Shown one piece after another: positions 1 through 6,622 of a stretch of DNA of 6,714 nucleotides; the stretch's first letter is position 1, and every line of letters begins with the position of its first letter. Made by a program: the position numbers and the translations under genes. The notes under the pieces are model-generated. The model made no database searches. It was not told the origin of the DNA and saw only the letters and a list, made by a program, of their open reading frames with translations. The DNA is from Candidatus Thorarchaeota archaeon (lineage in GTDB: Archaea; Asgardarchaeota; Thorarchaeia; Thorarchaeales; Thorarchaeaceae), in NCBI GenBank assembly GCA_013138615.1, contig WTCK01000041.1, forward strand, positions 1 through 6,714, read 5' to 3'.

Positions 1-613
1 ACTGTGTCCAGAGGCCGATGGTTTCTGTTGATAGATCCGTTACTTCACGAAGCTTGTCCTCTTCTAGAGTCGTGCTGAATTGCTTGCTCAGAAAGCTGAC
101 CAGATTATCAAGACCATGACGAACATAGGCAATATGGTGAGGCGGCTGTTCTCCCTCAAGAGGGGGTGTATCCAAAAGGAATACGGGAGCGCCGGTCATC
201 TGAGAAATAGCGTCGTACCATCGCAGGACAGTTCCACAGATGTTGTTGCATGCCAGTAGCGCTTGAGGGGCTGGAAGTCCCTCCAAGGGACTCTCCTCGG
301 GATGTTTCACAGATCCGATGCTCGCCCGGGCGTAGGAGCAGAGCTCTTGCGAGTAACCTAACTCCTCTGCATATCCACACAGTTTGGGACCAACCTTTTC
401 CGCGCCAACGATAGCCCCGTACTGTTCAGGATATGATACGCCCACATCCATTGCAACAGGAATCTCCACGGGAAATCCGGAGGTGACCCATGCCAACTTG
501 CCTTCTTCACTCGCAGCATGTCCTTCAAGCATATAGCGGAACATTGCACGCTGTAGGAAATTATGAGATTCCAGTACTCTGTACGCTTTCTCTTCTTTCG
601 CCTTCTCTGACAT
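1..613 (-). CDS. 2-hydroxyacyl-CoA dehydratase / benzoyl-CoA reductase family subunit (HgdB/BcrB-like), 3' end outside window
   Basis: The frame is open from an ATG at 613-611 to the left edge, giving 204 residues with no stop; family members usually run to about 380-440, so roughly half is visible. The family (COG1775) forms heterodimers holding [4Fe-4S] clusters that receive one low-potential electron from an ATP-hydrolysing activator. They then dehydrate 2-hydroxyacyl-CoA or reduce the aromatic ring of benzoyl-CoA. Seen here: AWVTSGFPVEIP (41-52), the ELCSYARASIG block (90-100), ALLACNNICGTVLRWYD (118-134) and FLLDTPP (145-151), all hallmark blocks. C92 and one of C122/C126 are the likely cluster ligands; the third expected Cys lies in the missing part. 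There is no signal peptide, so it is cytoplasmic. The start overlaps the upstream gene's stop and has an SD-like GGGGGTG at a 7-base spacing, so translation is probably coupled. The family is confident; the substrate is unknown. Confidence 0.9.
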   Translation of the reverse strand, partial: MSEKAKEEKAYRVLESHNFLQRAMFRYMLEGHAASEEGKLAWVTSGFPVEIPVAMDVGVSYPEQYGAIVGAEKVGPKLCGYAEELGYSQELCSYARASIGSVKHPEESPLEGLPAPQALLACNNICGTVLRWYDAISQMTGAPVFLLDTPPLEGEQPPHHIAYVRHGLDNLVSFLSKQFSTTLEEDKLREVTDLSTETIGLWTQ

Positions 614-1824
614 CACGCTGCACCCCCATGTGCAAGAGTTTCTAGGAAGCTCTGGATTCTCCCTTCTAGTCGTGAACGGTCCGAGAATTCCGGATCAACC
701 GGAAGTCTCACAGTCCGTACCCCGACCTCTGATGCAACTTCTAGGAGCGATGGTGACTCGAACTCATCTGGATCGCAAAAAGACTGTTCACATACTATGA
801 GCCCATCAATGGCCAAGTGAGTGAGTGCATCCTTCAGGAAATCAAGACGCTTCGGAAGACCTTCTTGTGTGGGCTCCAACAGGGCACCGAGCACTGAACG
901 TGCCATGGCTTCGAATGGATTACCCTCAAATGCCGGCATTGGCGTGAATACCGTTTTGAAACCAAACGAGAGTAGGTCAAATACAACTGCAGTGCTTGAA
1001 ACTTTTGAGATGGCGTTGACCAATTCAGCTATCGCCTGTGGTTCGGTCATTCCTCCTACTATGGCAATTCGTGGAGTGGGCAAATCAGACGGAAGCGAAA
1101 CATCCTCCAATCTTCGCTCCAGAAGAGCGTGCTGCAATGCCTTGGTAGAGTCGACCCAGCCTGCTTCCGCTAGGCCGCGCTCCACGTCATTCACGGTCGC
1201 CCTGAGTTCATCAACTACCATTTCCAGAGGAGCTGAATGGAACTCCCTCACGAATGCCGCAATTCGGTGGTAGGGTACTGAACTTGGCTGAACAAGCCGA
1301 GCCGCATAGAGAAACTGGACTGCATTGCGGAATTGTTGGACTAGATCAACTGCCTGTTTGAAGGCATCATCAGAAAATGGGGAGTCAAATGCATCTTCCA
1401 ATGCATTGCTGAAGATTCTGAGTTCTTCTGAAAAGTATTGAACTGCAGCTTCACCTTGGTTTCCTGCAGGATATGTCAGTCGAAAAATCTTGTCCTGCGG
1501 GAATCGTAGATGCCAAATATCGGCAAGATTCTGGAGAGAATCACAGGTGTTTCCTGGGAATACTATTCCGTTAACATACGGAAGCTGGTCATTGACTCTT
1601 TGACTGAACATATTTCGGATGAAAGAGCAGGCGAATGTCTGCAGGCTCGCCTCGTAGGAGCCCATCACCGTAGGATTCGCGTATAGGAGTGCAGGCATCA
1701 AGCCGTGTGCCATTATAATCTCAAGAGGAGTATGTGGATACACATAGCCTAAGATTGATTTGCCCTCGTCAACTAGCTGCTTCAATATCCGTTCGGATTG
1801 CTCGGTCGCCTGTGCATTGCTCAC
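613..1824 (-). CDS. 2-hydroxyacyl-CoA dehydratase / benzoyl-CoA reductase family subunit (HgdB/BcrC-like), complete
   Basis: This 403-residue protein is the second, promoter-proximal subunit of the dehydratase/reductase heterodimer. Family blocks are all present: GYVYPHTPLEIIMAHGLMP (26-44), ACSFIRN (65-71), GIVFPGNTCDSL (86-97), a Rossmann-like second half starting at PRIAIVGGMTEP (251-262), SFCDPDEFESPSLLE (348-362) and a C-terminal RIQSFLE (389-395) matching the family's terminal RIEAFxE helix. C66, C94 and C350 (or C345) are the likely three cysteine ligands of a [4Fe-4S] cluster. The GTG start at 1824-1822 is the first possible start after an in-frame TGA five codons upstream and has a weak AAGGG-type ribosome site. 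The stop TGA shares its A with the ATG of the next gene. The Cys often found after the N-terminal GY/GW is a Tyr here. Whether the pair is a dehydratase or an aromatic-ring reductase cannot be told from this sequence. Confidence 0.9.
   Translation of the reverse strand: MSNAQATEQSERILKQLVDEGKSILGYVYPHTPLEIIMAHGLMPALLYANPTVMGSYEASLQTFACSFIRNMFSQRVNDQLPYVNGIVFPGNTCDSLQNLADIWHLRFPQDKIFRLTYPAGNQGEAAVQYFSEELRIFSNALEDAFDSPFSDDAFKQAVDLVQQFRNAVQFLYAARLVQPSSVPYHRIAAFVREFHSAPLEMVVDELRATVNDVERGLAEAGWVDSTKALQHALLERRLEDVSLPSDLPTPRIAIVGGMTEPQAIAELVNAISKVSSTAVVFDLLSFGFKTVFTPMPAFEGNPFEAMARSVLGALLEPTQEGLPKRLDFLKDALTHLAIDGLIVCEQSFCDPDEFESPSLLEVASEVGVRTVRLPVDPEFSDRSRLEGRIQSFLETLAHGGAA
621..627 (-). promoter_or_regulatory. 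Ribosome binding site for the second dehydratase subunit
   Basis: On the minus strand GGGGGTG lies 7 bases before the ATG at 613-611 and differs at one base from the strong archaeal SD GGAGGTG. It sits in the last codons of the upstream subunit gene. With the TGATG stop/start overlap, this supports both the choice of start and re-initiation by terminating ribosomes. Confidence 0.6.
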
Positions 1825-2057
1825 TCGATTATCCCTTCAGCAGTGGGCCTTTTCTATGACCCCAGTATTAGAGCCCTTTGTTGCCTCGCCATCTTATTTG
1901 TTGTGTTGGATGGTCGTTAGGCGGCTAAATTATGCTCGAAAAGGAAAGCAGAAGGAAATATCAAGCACTGTTGCGATATCCAGCGATTAGTTCATTACCA
2001 TCTATTGACATATACGGTCATTAGAGTTGACGAGAGAGTAGTGGAGTAGAACAAATC
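1825..2057. promoter_or_regulatory. Divergent intergenic region between dehydratase operon and acyl-CoA ligase
   Basis: This 233-base region is more AT-rich than the flanking genes and lies between two 5' ends, so it must hold promoters for both directions. On the plus strand a weak TATA-like CATATAC (2009-2015) is placed correctly for a start near 2038. On the minus strand a weak TAATAC (1867-1872) would give a start near 1842. Neither matches the archaeal TATA consensus well. I see no convincing gene: the plus-strand frame open across 1760-1990 is antisense to the conserved N-terminus of the dehydratase subunit and encodes nothing recognisable. Confidence 0.6.
2004..2046 (+). promoter_or_regulatory. 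Candidate promoter and ribosome site of the acyl-CoA ligase gene
   Basis: A TATA-like CATATAC at 2009-2015 lies about 26 bases before a predicted start near 2038. That would leave a leader of about 20 bases containing GGAG (2043-2046), 11 bases before the ATG. The TATA-like element lies inside a short inverted repeat, TGAC (2006-2009) and GTCA (2017-2020), which could be an operator. Spacing is good but the motifs are short, so this is tentative. Confidence 0.3.
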
Positions 2058-3791
2058 ATGGAAGAAATGTTATGGCACAAAGGCGGAAAGTGGCCAGAGA
2101 AAGTGGAAAAATCTCTGAAACTTCCGGAGGAACCCCTCTTCGCAATGCTTGATAGGACAGCCGACAAGTACGGTGATAAAACGTACACTATGTGGGCTGG
2201 TAGTAGTCAGACCTACTCGCAGGTGAGAGAGAGCGCTGATAAGATTGCAAATTTCCTTGCTAGCAAAGGAATCACGAAGGGCGATAAGGTCGCGATTTTC
2301 TTACCCAACTTGCCCCATTATCCCCCCGTATTCTTTGGTATTTTAAAGGCGGGAGGAATCACAGTTACTTGCAATCCGTCGTACACGACACCTGAACTGA
2401 ACTTTCAGTTGAAGGACTCTGGTGCTGTCGCGGTGTTTTGCTTTGACCATCAAAAATACACACCAATGACATACGAAGCTGTAAAGGGCACCGATGTCAA
2501 GACTGTAGTTGTTTGTAGTTCAGGGGAGTACCTTTCGAAGGTGAAAGCCGTATTAGGAGGTCTCCTAGGTAAGATCCCCAAGAGCCCGTCCTACGACGAT
2601 GATATCACCGTCTTCTATAAGGATATCATGGCTAACTACGAGCCGAAGGCACCTGAAGTGTCAGTCAACCCCAAAGAAGACACCGCTTTGATTCTGTACA
2701 CAGGCGGGACAACAGGCACACCGAAAGGTGCGGAGTTGACCCATTATAACTTGACCAGCAATGTGGAGCAGATGCACGAGTGGGCACAACTTGAGCCTCC
2801 AAACAACCTGGTGGAAGGTGAGGAAGTGTATGTGGGCGCCCTTCCGTGGTATCACAGCTACGGTCTGACGCTGACAATGATAACCTGTGTTCGCCAAGCG
2901 AATAGCGTAATCTGCATTCCCGATCCAAGAGCAGGGAAACCACCAATGACAGAGTTGCTGGAAGGTATAGAGAAACACAAGGGCACAGTATTGCACTGTG
3001 TTCCAGCGCTATACGCAGGAATCGCAAATCACTCAAAGGTGAAAGACATCGACCTTTCAAGTCTCAAGGTCTGTGCGTCTGGAGCAGCGCCTCTGCCGCC
3101 AGAACTGGCCAAGCTCTTTGAGTCAGTGGCAGGTGGCACCCTGTTTGAGGGCTATGGTTTGACGGAAACATCGCCGTTAACCCACGGAAATCCGCCATCC
3201 AGAGTCACTCGCAAGTTTGGCTCAATTGGAATGCCAATCAGCAACACATATGCGATAATCGTTGACATTGAAACAGGATCCAAAGAGCTGCCTCAGGGTG
3301 AAGTTGGTGAGATAGCTCTCAGCGGACCGCAGGTTATGAAGGGATACTACAACAAACCCAAAGAAACAGCTGCGGTATTCCGGAAATTCGGCGGCAAGCG
3401 GTACTTCCTCACAGGTGATATTGGTAGCATGGACGAGGAGGGCTTCTTTGCCATTTCGGACCGCAAGAAGGACATGATCAATGTCGGCGGTTTGAAGGCG
3501 TACCCGCGGGAGGTTGAGGACACTCTCTATGAGCACCCCAAGATCAAGATGGCAGGTGTGATTGGATTGCCACGAGAGAATGACCCAACCAATGAGTACG
3601 TGAAGGCGTTTGTGGTCCTGAAGGATGGTGAAACCACAACACCGGAAGAAATCATCGCTTGGGCCAAGGAGCGGCTAGCTGGATACAAGCGTCCTCGTGA
3701 GGTCGCGATTGTGGACGCGCTACCAATGACTGCCGTCGGAAAGATATTGAGACGACAGCTACGAGCAGAAGAAATGGCGAAGAGAGGGTAG
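2058..3791 (+). CDS. AMP-forming acyl-CoA ligase (long-chain fatty acid--CoA ligase-like)
   Basis: This 577-residue ANL-superfamily enzyme should activate a carboxylic acid with ATP to an acyl-adenylate and then form the CoA thioester, in the cytoplasm. All core motifs are intact: A3 phosphate loop YTGGTTGTPKG (214-224), LPWYHSYGLT (262-271), SGAAPLPPEL (341-350), A5 EGYGLTET (364-371), A7 TGD (452-454), the hinge block SDRKKDMINVGG (467-478) and A10 TAVGKILRR (558-566), with K562 as the adenylation lysine. Length and motif style match long-chain FadD-like archaeal and bacterial ligases. Medium-chain, aryl or other acids remain possible because the acid pocket cannot be read reliably. ATG 2058 is preceded by GGAG; M4 is an alternative start. 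It is divergent from a CoA-thioester-processing iron-sulfur enzyme pair, which suggests, but does not prove, a shared pathway. A strong terminator follows 10 bases after the stop, so the gene is probably monocistronic. Confidence 0.93.
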   Translation: MEEMLWHKGGKWPEKVEKSLKLPEEPLFAMLDRTADKYGDKTYTMWAGSSQTYSQVRESADKIANFLASKGITKGDKVAIFLPNLPHYPPVFFGILKAGGITVTCNPSYTTPELNFQLKDSGAVAVFCFDHQKYTPMTYEAVKGTDVKTVVVCSSGEYLSKVKAVLGGLLGKIPKSPSYDDDITVFYKDIMANYEPKAPEVSVNPKEDTALILYTGGTTGTPKGAELTHYNLTSNVEQMHEWAQLEPPNNLVEGEEVYVGALPWYHSYGLTLTMITCVRQANSVICIPDPRAGKPPMTELLEGIEKHKGTVLHCVPALYAGIANHSKVKDIDLSSLKVCASGAAPLPPELAKLFESVAGGTLFEGYGLTETSPLTHGNPPSRVTRKFGSIGMPISNTYAIIVDIETGSKELPQGEVGEIALSGPQVMKGYYNKPKETAAVFRKFGGKRYFLTGDIGSMDEEGFFAISDRKKDMINVGGLKAYPREVEDTLYEHPKIKMAGVIGLPRENDPTNEYVKAFVVLKDGETTTPEEIIAWAKERLAGYKRPREVAIVDALPMTAVGKILRRQLRAEEMAKRG

Positions 3792-3801
3792 CAATACCTC
3801 A

Positions 3802-3836
3802 GGTGGGGGCATAGCCCCCGCCCTCTTCCTTTTATT
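3802..3836 (+). terminator. Hairpin terminator after the acyl-CoA ligase gene
   Basis: A stem of nine pairs (3802-3810 with 3814-3822; eight Watson-Crick, one G-U) closes a three-base ATA loop. It is followed by a pyrimidine-rich run ending in CTTTTATT (3829-3836). It begins 10 bases after the ligase stop. The form is that of an intrinsic terminator. In archaea the T-rich tract alone may do the work, with the stem protecting the 3' end. Confidence 0.75.
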
Positions 3837-3858
3837 GCCACGCTCAGATAGTAGAGCG

Positions 3859-4026
3859 GTGATTGCGGTTCTGCAGGCTATTCCAACTGATACAACGATT
3901 TTCGTAGCCCCCCTCATAGGATTATTGGCTTTGGGACTAGTGATAGTGGGTATCATTGTGTTCGTCATATTGCGTCGGCGCGGCACTGGCTCCCTGGACC
4001 AAGAAGACAGTTGGCTTCAGGAATAA
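3859..4026 (+). CDS. Possible small single-pass membrane protein
   Basis: I do not recognise this protein. From a GTG at 3859 it has 55 residues: a short N-terminal stretch with PTDTT (9-13), one hydrophobic helix (about 14-38), an RRR stop-transfer cluster (39-41) and an acidic tail ending in WLQE. The positive-inside rule puts the tail in the cytoplasm. The frame also opens further upstream at TTG 3835, but that codon lies in the terminator's T tract and is an unlikely start. No SD is visible. CTTTTATT at 3829-3836 would be correctly placed as a TATA box for a leaderless message starting at the GTG. The layout also resembles the C-terminal anchor of archaeal surface proteins, so it may be a decayed remnant. 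It could be a true small protein, a remnant or chance. Confidence 0.4.
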   Translation: MIAVLQAIPTDTTIFVAPLIGLLALGLVIVGIIVFVILRRRGTGSLDQEDSWLQE

Positions 4027-4031
4027 TGTGA

Positions 4032-4056
4032 CTCGCCTGGCTAATTCGCAGGTGAG
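4032..4056 (+). other. Short hairpin between small ORF and peptidase gene
   Basis: CTCGCCTG (4032-4039) pairs with CAGGTGAG (4049-4056) over eight positions, one of them G-U, around a nine-base loop. It lies 5 bases after the stop of the small ORF. No T tract follows, so it is a weak terminator candidate. It could instead be a leader structure of the peptidase message. Confidence 0.35.
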
Positions 4057-4104
4057 ACCAACTGCGCTGAAAGACATCCTTATTCAGGAATTTCATTACT
4101 ATTG

Positions 4105-6105
4105 ATGAGAGTGATGAAGATGAGAGGTATTCTTCGGGTCCTAGTCTTTGCTCTACTTGTTACTGTCAGTTTTGTCCCAATGGTAAGAGATGCAGATCTG
4201 GCGAAGCCACATGTTGCCGCGAATGAATCTCGGGGAAGCCCTCCAGTCGACATTTCAAAAACTATCGCGGACTACGATGAGTTCTCTGTGGGCAACTTTG
4301 CAGGCACCGAGTTCTCGAATCTCAATTTATCCTTGAAATTGAATGAGGTCAGCTCAACCGTTGAGGGAAATTTAACGGTTGATTTCTACAACGATGACCC
4401 GGTCCCGTTCTCTCAGATACCATTTCATCTATATCCATCTGGGATGTTGTATGAAAGTAGACAGGGGAACATCACAGTCCTAAACGTTACGACAACGAGC
4501 GAACCGATTCAGGAGATGCCCTACAGCGTTCTATGGGAGCAGCAGCTGATGTGGGTGAACTTGACTGATTCTCTGCTGCCTGGTGAGAGGACGGAATTCC
4601 ACATTGAGTTCATCACAACCCTCCCTGATGGCCTTGACAGAGCTAATGTCCATGGAGAAAATGGCAACCAGTCACGGATTTACACCGTTTCTAGCAGCTA
4701 CCCAATCCCCTGCGTGTACGACAGGTTCGATGGTTGGAATACCGACCCCTACGTGGGCTTTGGTGATCCTTTCTATATCGACATGGCGTTCTATGAGTTT
4801 TATTTGAACGCCCCAAATGATATGATTGTGGCTGCCACTGGGGAGCTGATAGAGAGCGATTCTGACGGAGAGAGTACGACCTATCACTTCGACCCAATCT
4901 TGCCAGTGCGAGAGGTCACTTTCGCAGCATCTAGATACTATCAGATGGAGTCTGCAAACGTGAATGGTGTGAATGTGAGCAGCTTCTATCTCCCAGACTC
5001 CCAACCTGAATGGGAGGATGACGTACTGGAGTGGGCCAGTCTGACACTCACTTTGCTGAATGAAACTTATGGTGTGTACCCGTACTCAACCCTTAACGTT
5101 GTGGAACAGCATGGATTCTATGGGGGGATGGAATACCCCTGTCAAGTATACATGACTCGTGGGGTACTTGAGCGCGTCAGAGCAGAAACGCTTTTTCCAG
5201 AGTATTTGGAGTTGGTTGTTGTGCACGAGGTCGCCCATCAGTGGTGGTCTCAACTGGTTGGAGATGATTGCATAGACTGGGGTTTTCTGGACGAGGGTTT
5301 GACCTGTTGGTCGCACAATTACTATGGCGAAGTCTACTACTCCGATTGGGAGTATTTCCAGTATTATCGCTATCTTGACACCGTACGAACACACCACGAG
5401 GAATTCGAAATTGGAAGTGTGATAAACCAGTCCAACTATGAGAGACCTGACCTGGTAGGCTATATTGACTACACGAAAGCTCCATTGATACTTGAGAAGC
5501 TCAGGGTAGAGATAGGTCATGAGAAATTCGTTGAGAGCTTGAGCCACTTCTTTAGGCAGAACTATTTCGAAATAGCCACACTGCCGAATCTGCAGGAAGC
5601 ATTCGAGTTCGTGTGTGGAGAAGACATGGATTGGTTCTTCCTACCTTGGTTCGACAATCCGTTCCTCCCTGATTACTCATTTGTGGGCGTGGTCTACAAC
5701 CTAACTGACGGCACATTGACCATATCAGTGGAGGACCTGAATGAAGGCTCGAACCCGTACTCCTACTCTCAACAAGTGCTTGTTAGAGTTGACAATAATT
5801 TTGATGGAGTTCTGCTCGAGGAAACGGTATGGATAAACGGTACAACCACCTTTACACGATTGGTGTCTACTCGACCAAGTGAGGTGTGTTTGGATTATGA
5901 GGACTATGTACTCGTTGACCTGATTTCCTATGATGTTGATTCGCTAAGCACTCAGAACATTCAGATTGTCGGCACTCCTTCCTTGACCAATTTGTGGGGA
6001 TTCCTCCCAATAGAGATTCTCCCCGCAATCGCTGTTACAGGCATAGTATTGGTACTAGTATTCTATGTGTTCATAAATCGCAGGTCAGGAAATGCCACTT
6101 GGTGA
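4105..6105 (+). CDS. Membrane-anchored M1 family zinc metallopeptidase (aminopeptidase-like ectoenzyme)
   Basis: This 666-residue protein (from ATG 4105; TTG 4102 and ATGs 4114 and 4120 are alternatives) is an M1 gluzincin, expected to remove N-terminal residues from peptides outside the cell. Numbering from ATG 4105: a basic start and hydrophobic segment (about 9-25) form a signal peptide or anchor. An N-terminal beta domain covers about 60-270. The substrate-binding GGMEYP (340-345) replaces the classical GAMEN. The zinc site HEVAH (374-378) plus E397 shows the exact HExxH-18-E spacing. Y456 in DYTKAP is the likely transition-state tyrosine. A small beta domain (about 525-605) replaces the long helical C-terminus of larger M1 enzymes. 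A hydrophobic helix (about 636-657) and RR form a C-terminal anchor. Twelve NxS/T sequons lie in the outer part. It is transcribed alone and converges on the carbonic anhydrase gene. The family is certain; actual peptide specificity is not. Confidence 0.93.
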   Translation: MRVMKMRGILRVLVFALLVTVSFVPMVRDADLAKPHVAANESRGSPPVDISKTIADYDEFSVGNFAGTEFSNLNLSLKLNEVSSTVEGNLTVDFYNDDPVPFSQIPFHLYPSGMLYESRQGNITVLNVTTTSEPIQEMPYSVLWEQQLMWVNLTDSLLPGERTEFHIEFITTLPDGLDRANVHGENGNQSRIYTVSSSYPIPCVYDRFDGWNTDPYVGFGDPFYIDMAFYEFYLNAPNDMIVAATGELIESDSDGESTTYHFDPILPVREVTFAASRYYQMESANVNGVNVSSFYLPDSQPEWEDDVLEWASLTLTLLNETYGVYPYSTLNVVEQHGFYGGMEYPCQVYMTRGVLERVRAETLFPEYLELVVVHEVAHQWWSQLVGDDCIDWGFLDEGLTCWSHNYYGEVYYSDWEYFQYYRYLDTVRTHHEEFEIGSVINQSNYERPDLVGYIDYTKAPLILEKLRVEIGHEKFVESLSHFFRQNYFEIATLPNLQEAFEFVCGEDMDWFFLPWFDNPFLPDYSFVGVVYNLTDGTLTISVEDLNEGSNPYSYSQQVLVRVDNNFDGVLLEETVWINGTTTFTRLVSTRPSEVCLDYEDYVLVDLISYDVDSLSTQNIQIVGTPSLTNLWGFLPIEILPAIAVTGIVLVLVFYVFINRRSGNATW

Positions 6106-6130
6106 ATCGGGAATAATCGACAAGGCAGGG

Positions 6131-6622
6131 CTACTTCGGCCCCGTTTCAGCATGCTTCCTACCTAGCTCCACGTATAGCTCCGCACCAGCCATGAAAGCT
6201 TCCTTTAGCCCTTCAGGGACTTCCTTCTTGATTTTGCCAGGAATACCAAGAACCAGAGAGTTGGGAGGAATCACCGCGTTCTCAGTGACGACTGATCCAG
6301 CACCAATGACGCAGTCATCGCCCACCTTTGCCCCGGTGAGAACTATCGCACCGATACCGACCACAACACGGTTTCCAATCTCGCAGGCATGAATCACACA
6401 GTTATGTCCGGCTGTGACGTAATCGCCGATAGTTGTGGGGTTAGTGAAGGTTGTATGAACGGTCGCGTTGTCTTGAATGGACGTGCCTTTGCCCACGCGG
6501 ATGTAGTTCATATCAGCACGAAGTACTGTGAATTCCCAAATGCTGGAGTCTTCTCCGACCTCAACATCCCCAATCAATGATGCTCTTGGGGAAATGTAGG
6601 CCTTTGCGTGCACTATTGGCAT
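6131..6622 (-). CDS. Gamma-class carbonic anhydrase-like hexapeptide-repeat protein (CamH/YrdA type)
   Basis: This 163-residue left-handed beta-helix protein is expected to form a trimer with metal sites between subunits, hydrating CO2 to bicarbonate in the cytoplasm. Hexapeptide turns such as IGDVEVG, IGNRVVVG and IGAGSVV run through it, followed by a C-terminal helix (about 136-160). Counterparts of the Cam active site are all visible: R35, D37, Q50, D51 and metal ligands H56, H73 and H78, the last two with the family's five-residue spacing. The acidic proton-shuttle loop of Methanosarcina Cam is absent, as in CamH and YrdA proteins, many of which have weak or unproven activity. A PaaY-like thioesterase or a scaffold role is a possible alternative. 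The ATG at 6622 is chosen because homologues begin with MPI-H at this point. An in-frame ATG at 6670 would add 16 residues that do not look like the family. No clear SD precedes either start. Confidence 0.88.
   Translation of the reverse strand: MPIVHAKAYISPRASLIGDVEVGEDSSIWEFTVLRADMNYIRVGKGTSIQDNATVHTTFTNPTTIGDYVTAGHNCVIHACEIGNRVVVGIGAIVLTGAKVGDDCVIGAGSVVTENAVIPPNSLVLGIPGKIKKEVPEGLKEAFMAGAELYVELGRKHAETGPK

Noticed and set aside
276..292. Six-base stem with five-base loop (AGTCCC / GGGACT)
   Set aside because: Inside the dehydratase subunit gene, short and without a T tract; chance is enough to explain it.
156..549. Two overlapping minus-strand open frames (156-380 and 358-549)
   Set aside because: They are in other frames of the partial dehydratase subunit that runs from 613 to the window edge; that frame carries the conserved family motifs and these do not.
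821..1273. Plus-strand frame of 150 codons antisense to the dehydratase subunit
   Set aside because: Low-complexity Ser/Arg/Thr-rich product with no recognisable domain, fully opposite a conserved gene.
1760..1990. Plus-strand frame of 76 codons reaching into the divergent intergenic region
   Set aside because: It begins antisense to the conserved N-terminus of the dehydratase subunit, has no ribosome site that stands out and no recognisable sequence.
2554..2567. Perfect six-base inverted repeat with a two-base spacer (TAGGAG / CTCCTA)
   Set aside because: Inside the ligase coding sequence, spacer too short for an RNA loop, and explained by codons for Leu-Gly-Gly-Leu-Leu.
2661..3060. Minus-strand frames antisense to the acyl-CoA ligase
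   Set aside because: Cys/His/Leu-rich shadow products opposite the highly conserved AMP-binding core.
5086..5547. Minus-strand frame of 153 codons antisense to the peptidase
   Set aside because: Lies opposite the catalytic domain with the HEXXH site and shows no domain of its own.
6106..6145. Possible bidirectional terminator between peptidase and carbonic anhydrase genes
   Set aside because: Only a four-base GGGC/GCCC pairing that overlaps coding sequence, and no T tract on either strand.
2462..6309. ACCAATGAC repeated four times (2462, 2943, 3721, 6302)
   Set aside because: Three copies encode Pro-Met-Thr in the ligase and one lies in an unrelated gene on the opposite strand; spacing is irregular, so it is codon coincidence rather than a repeat family.
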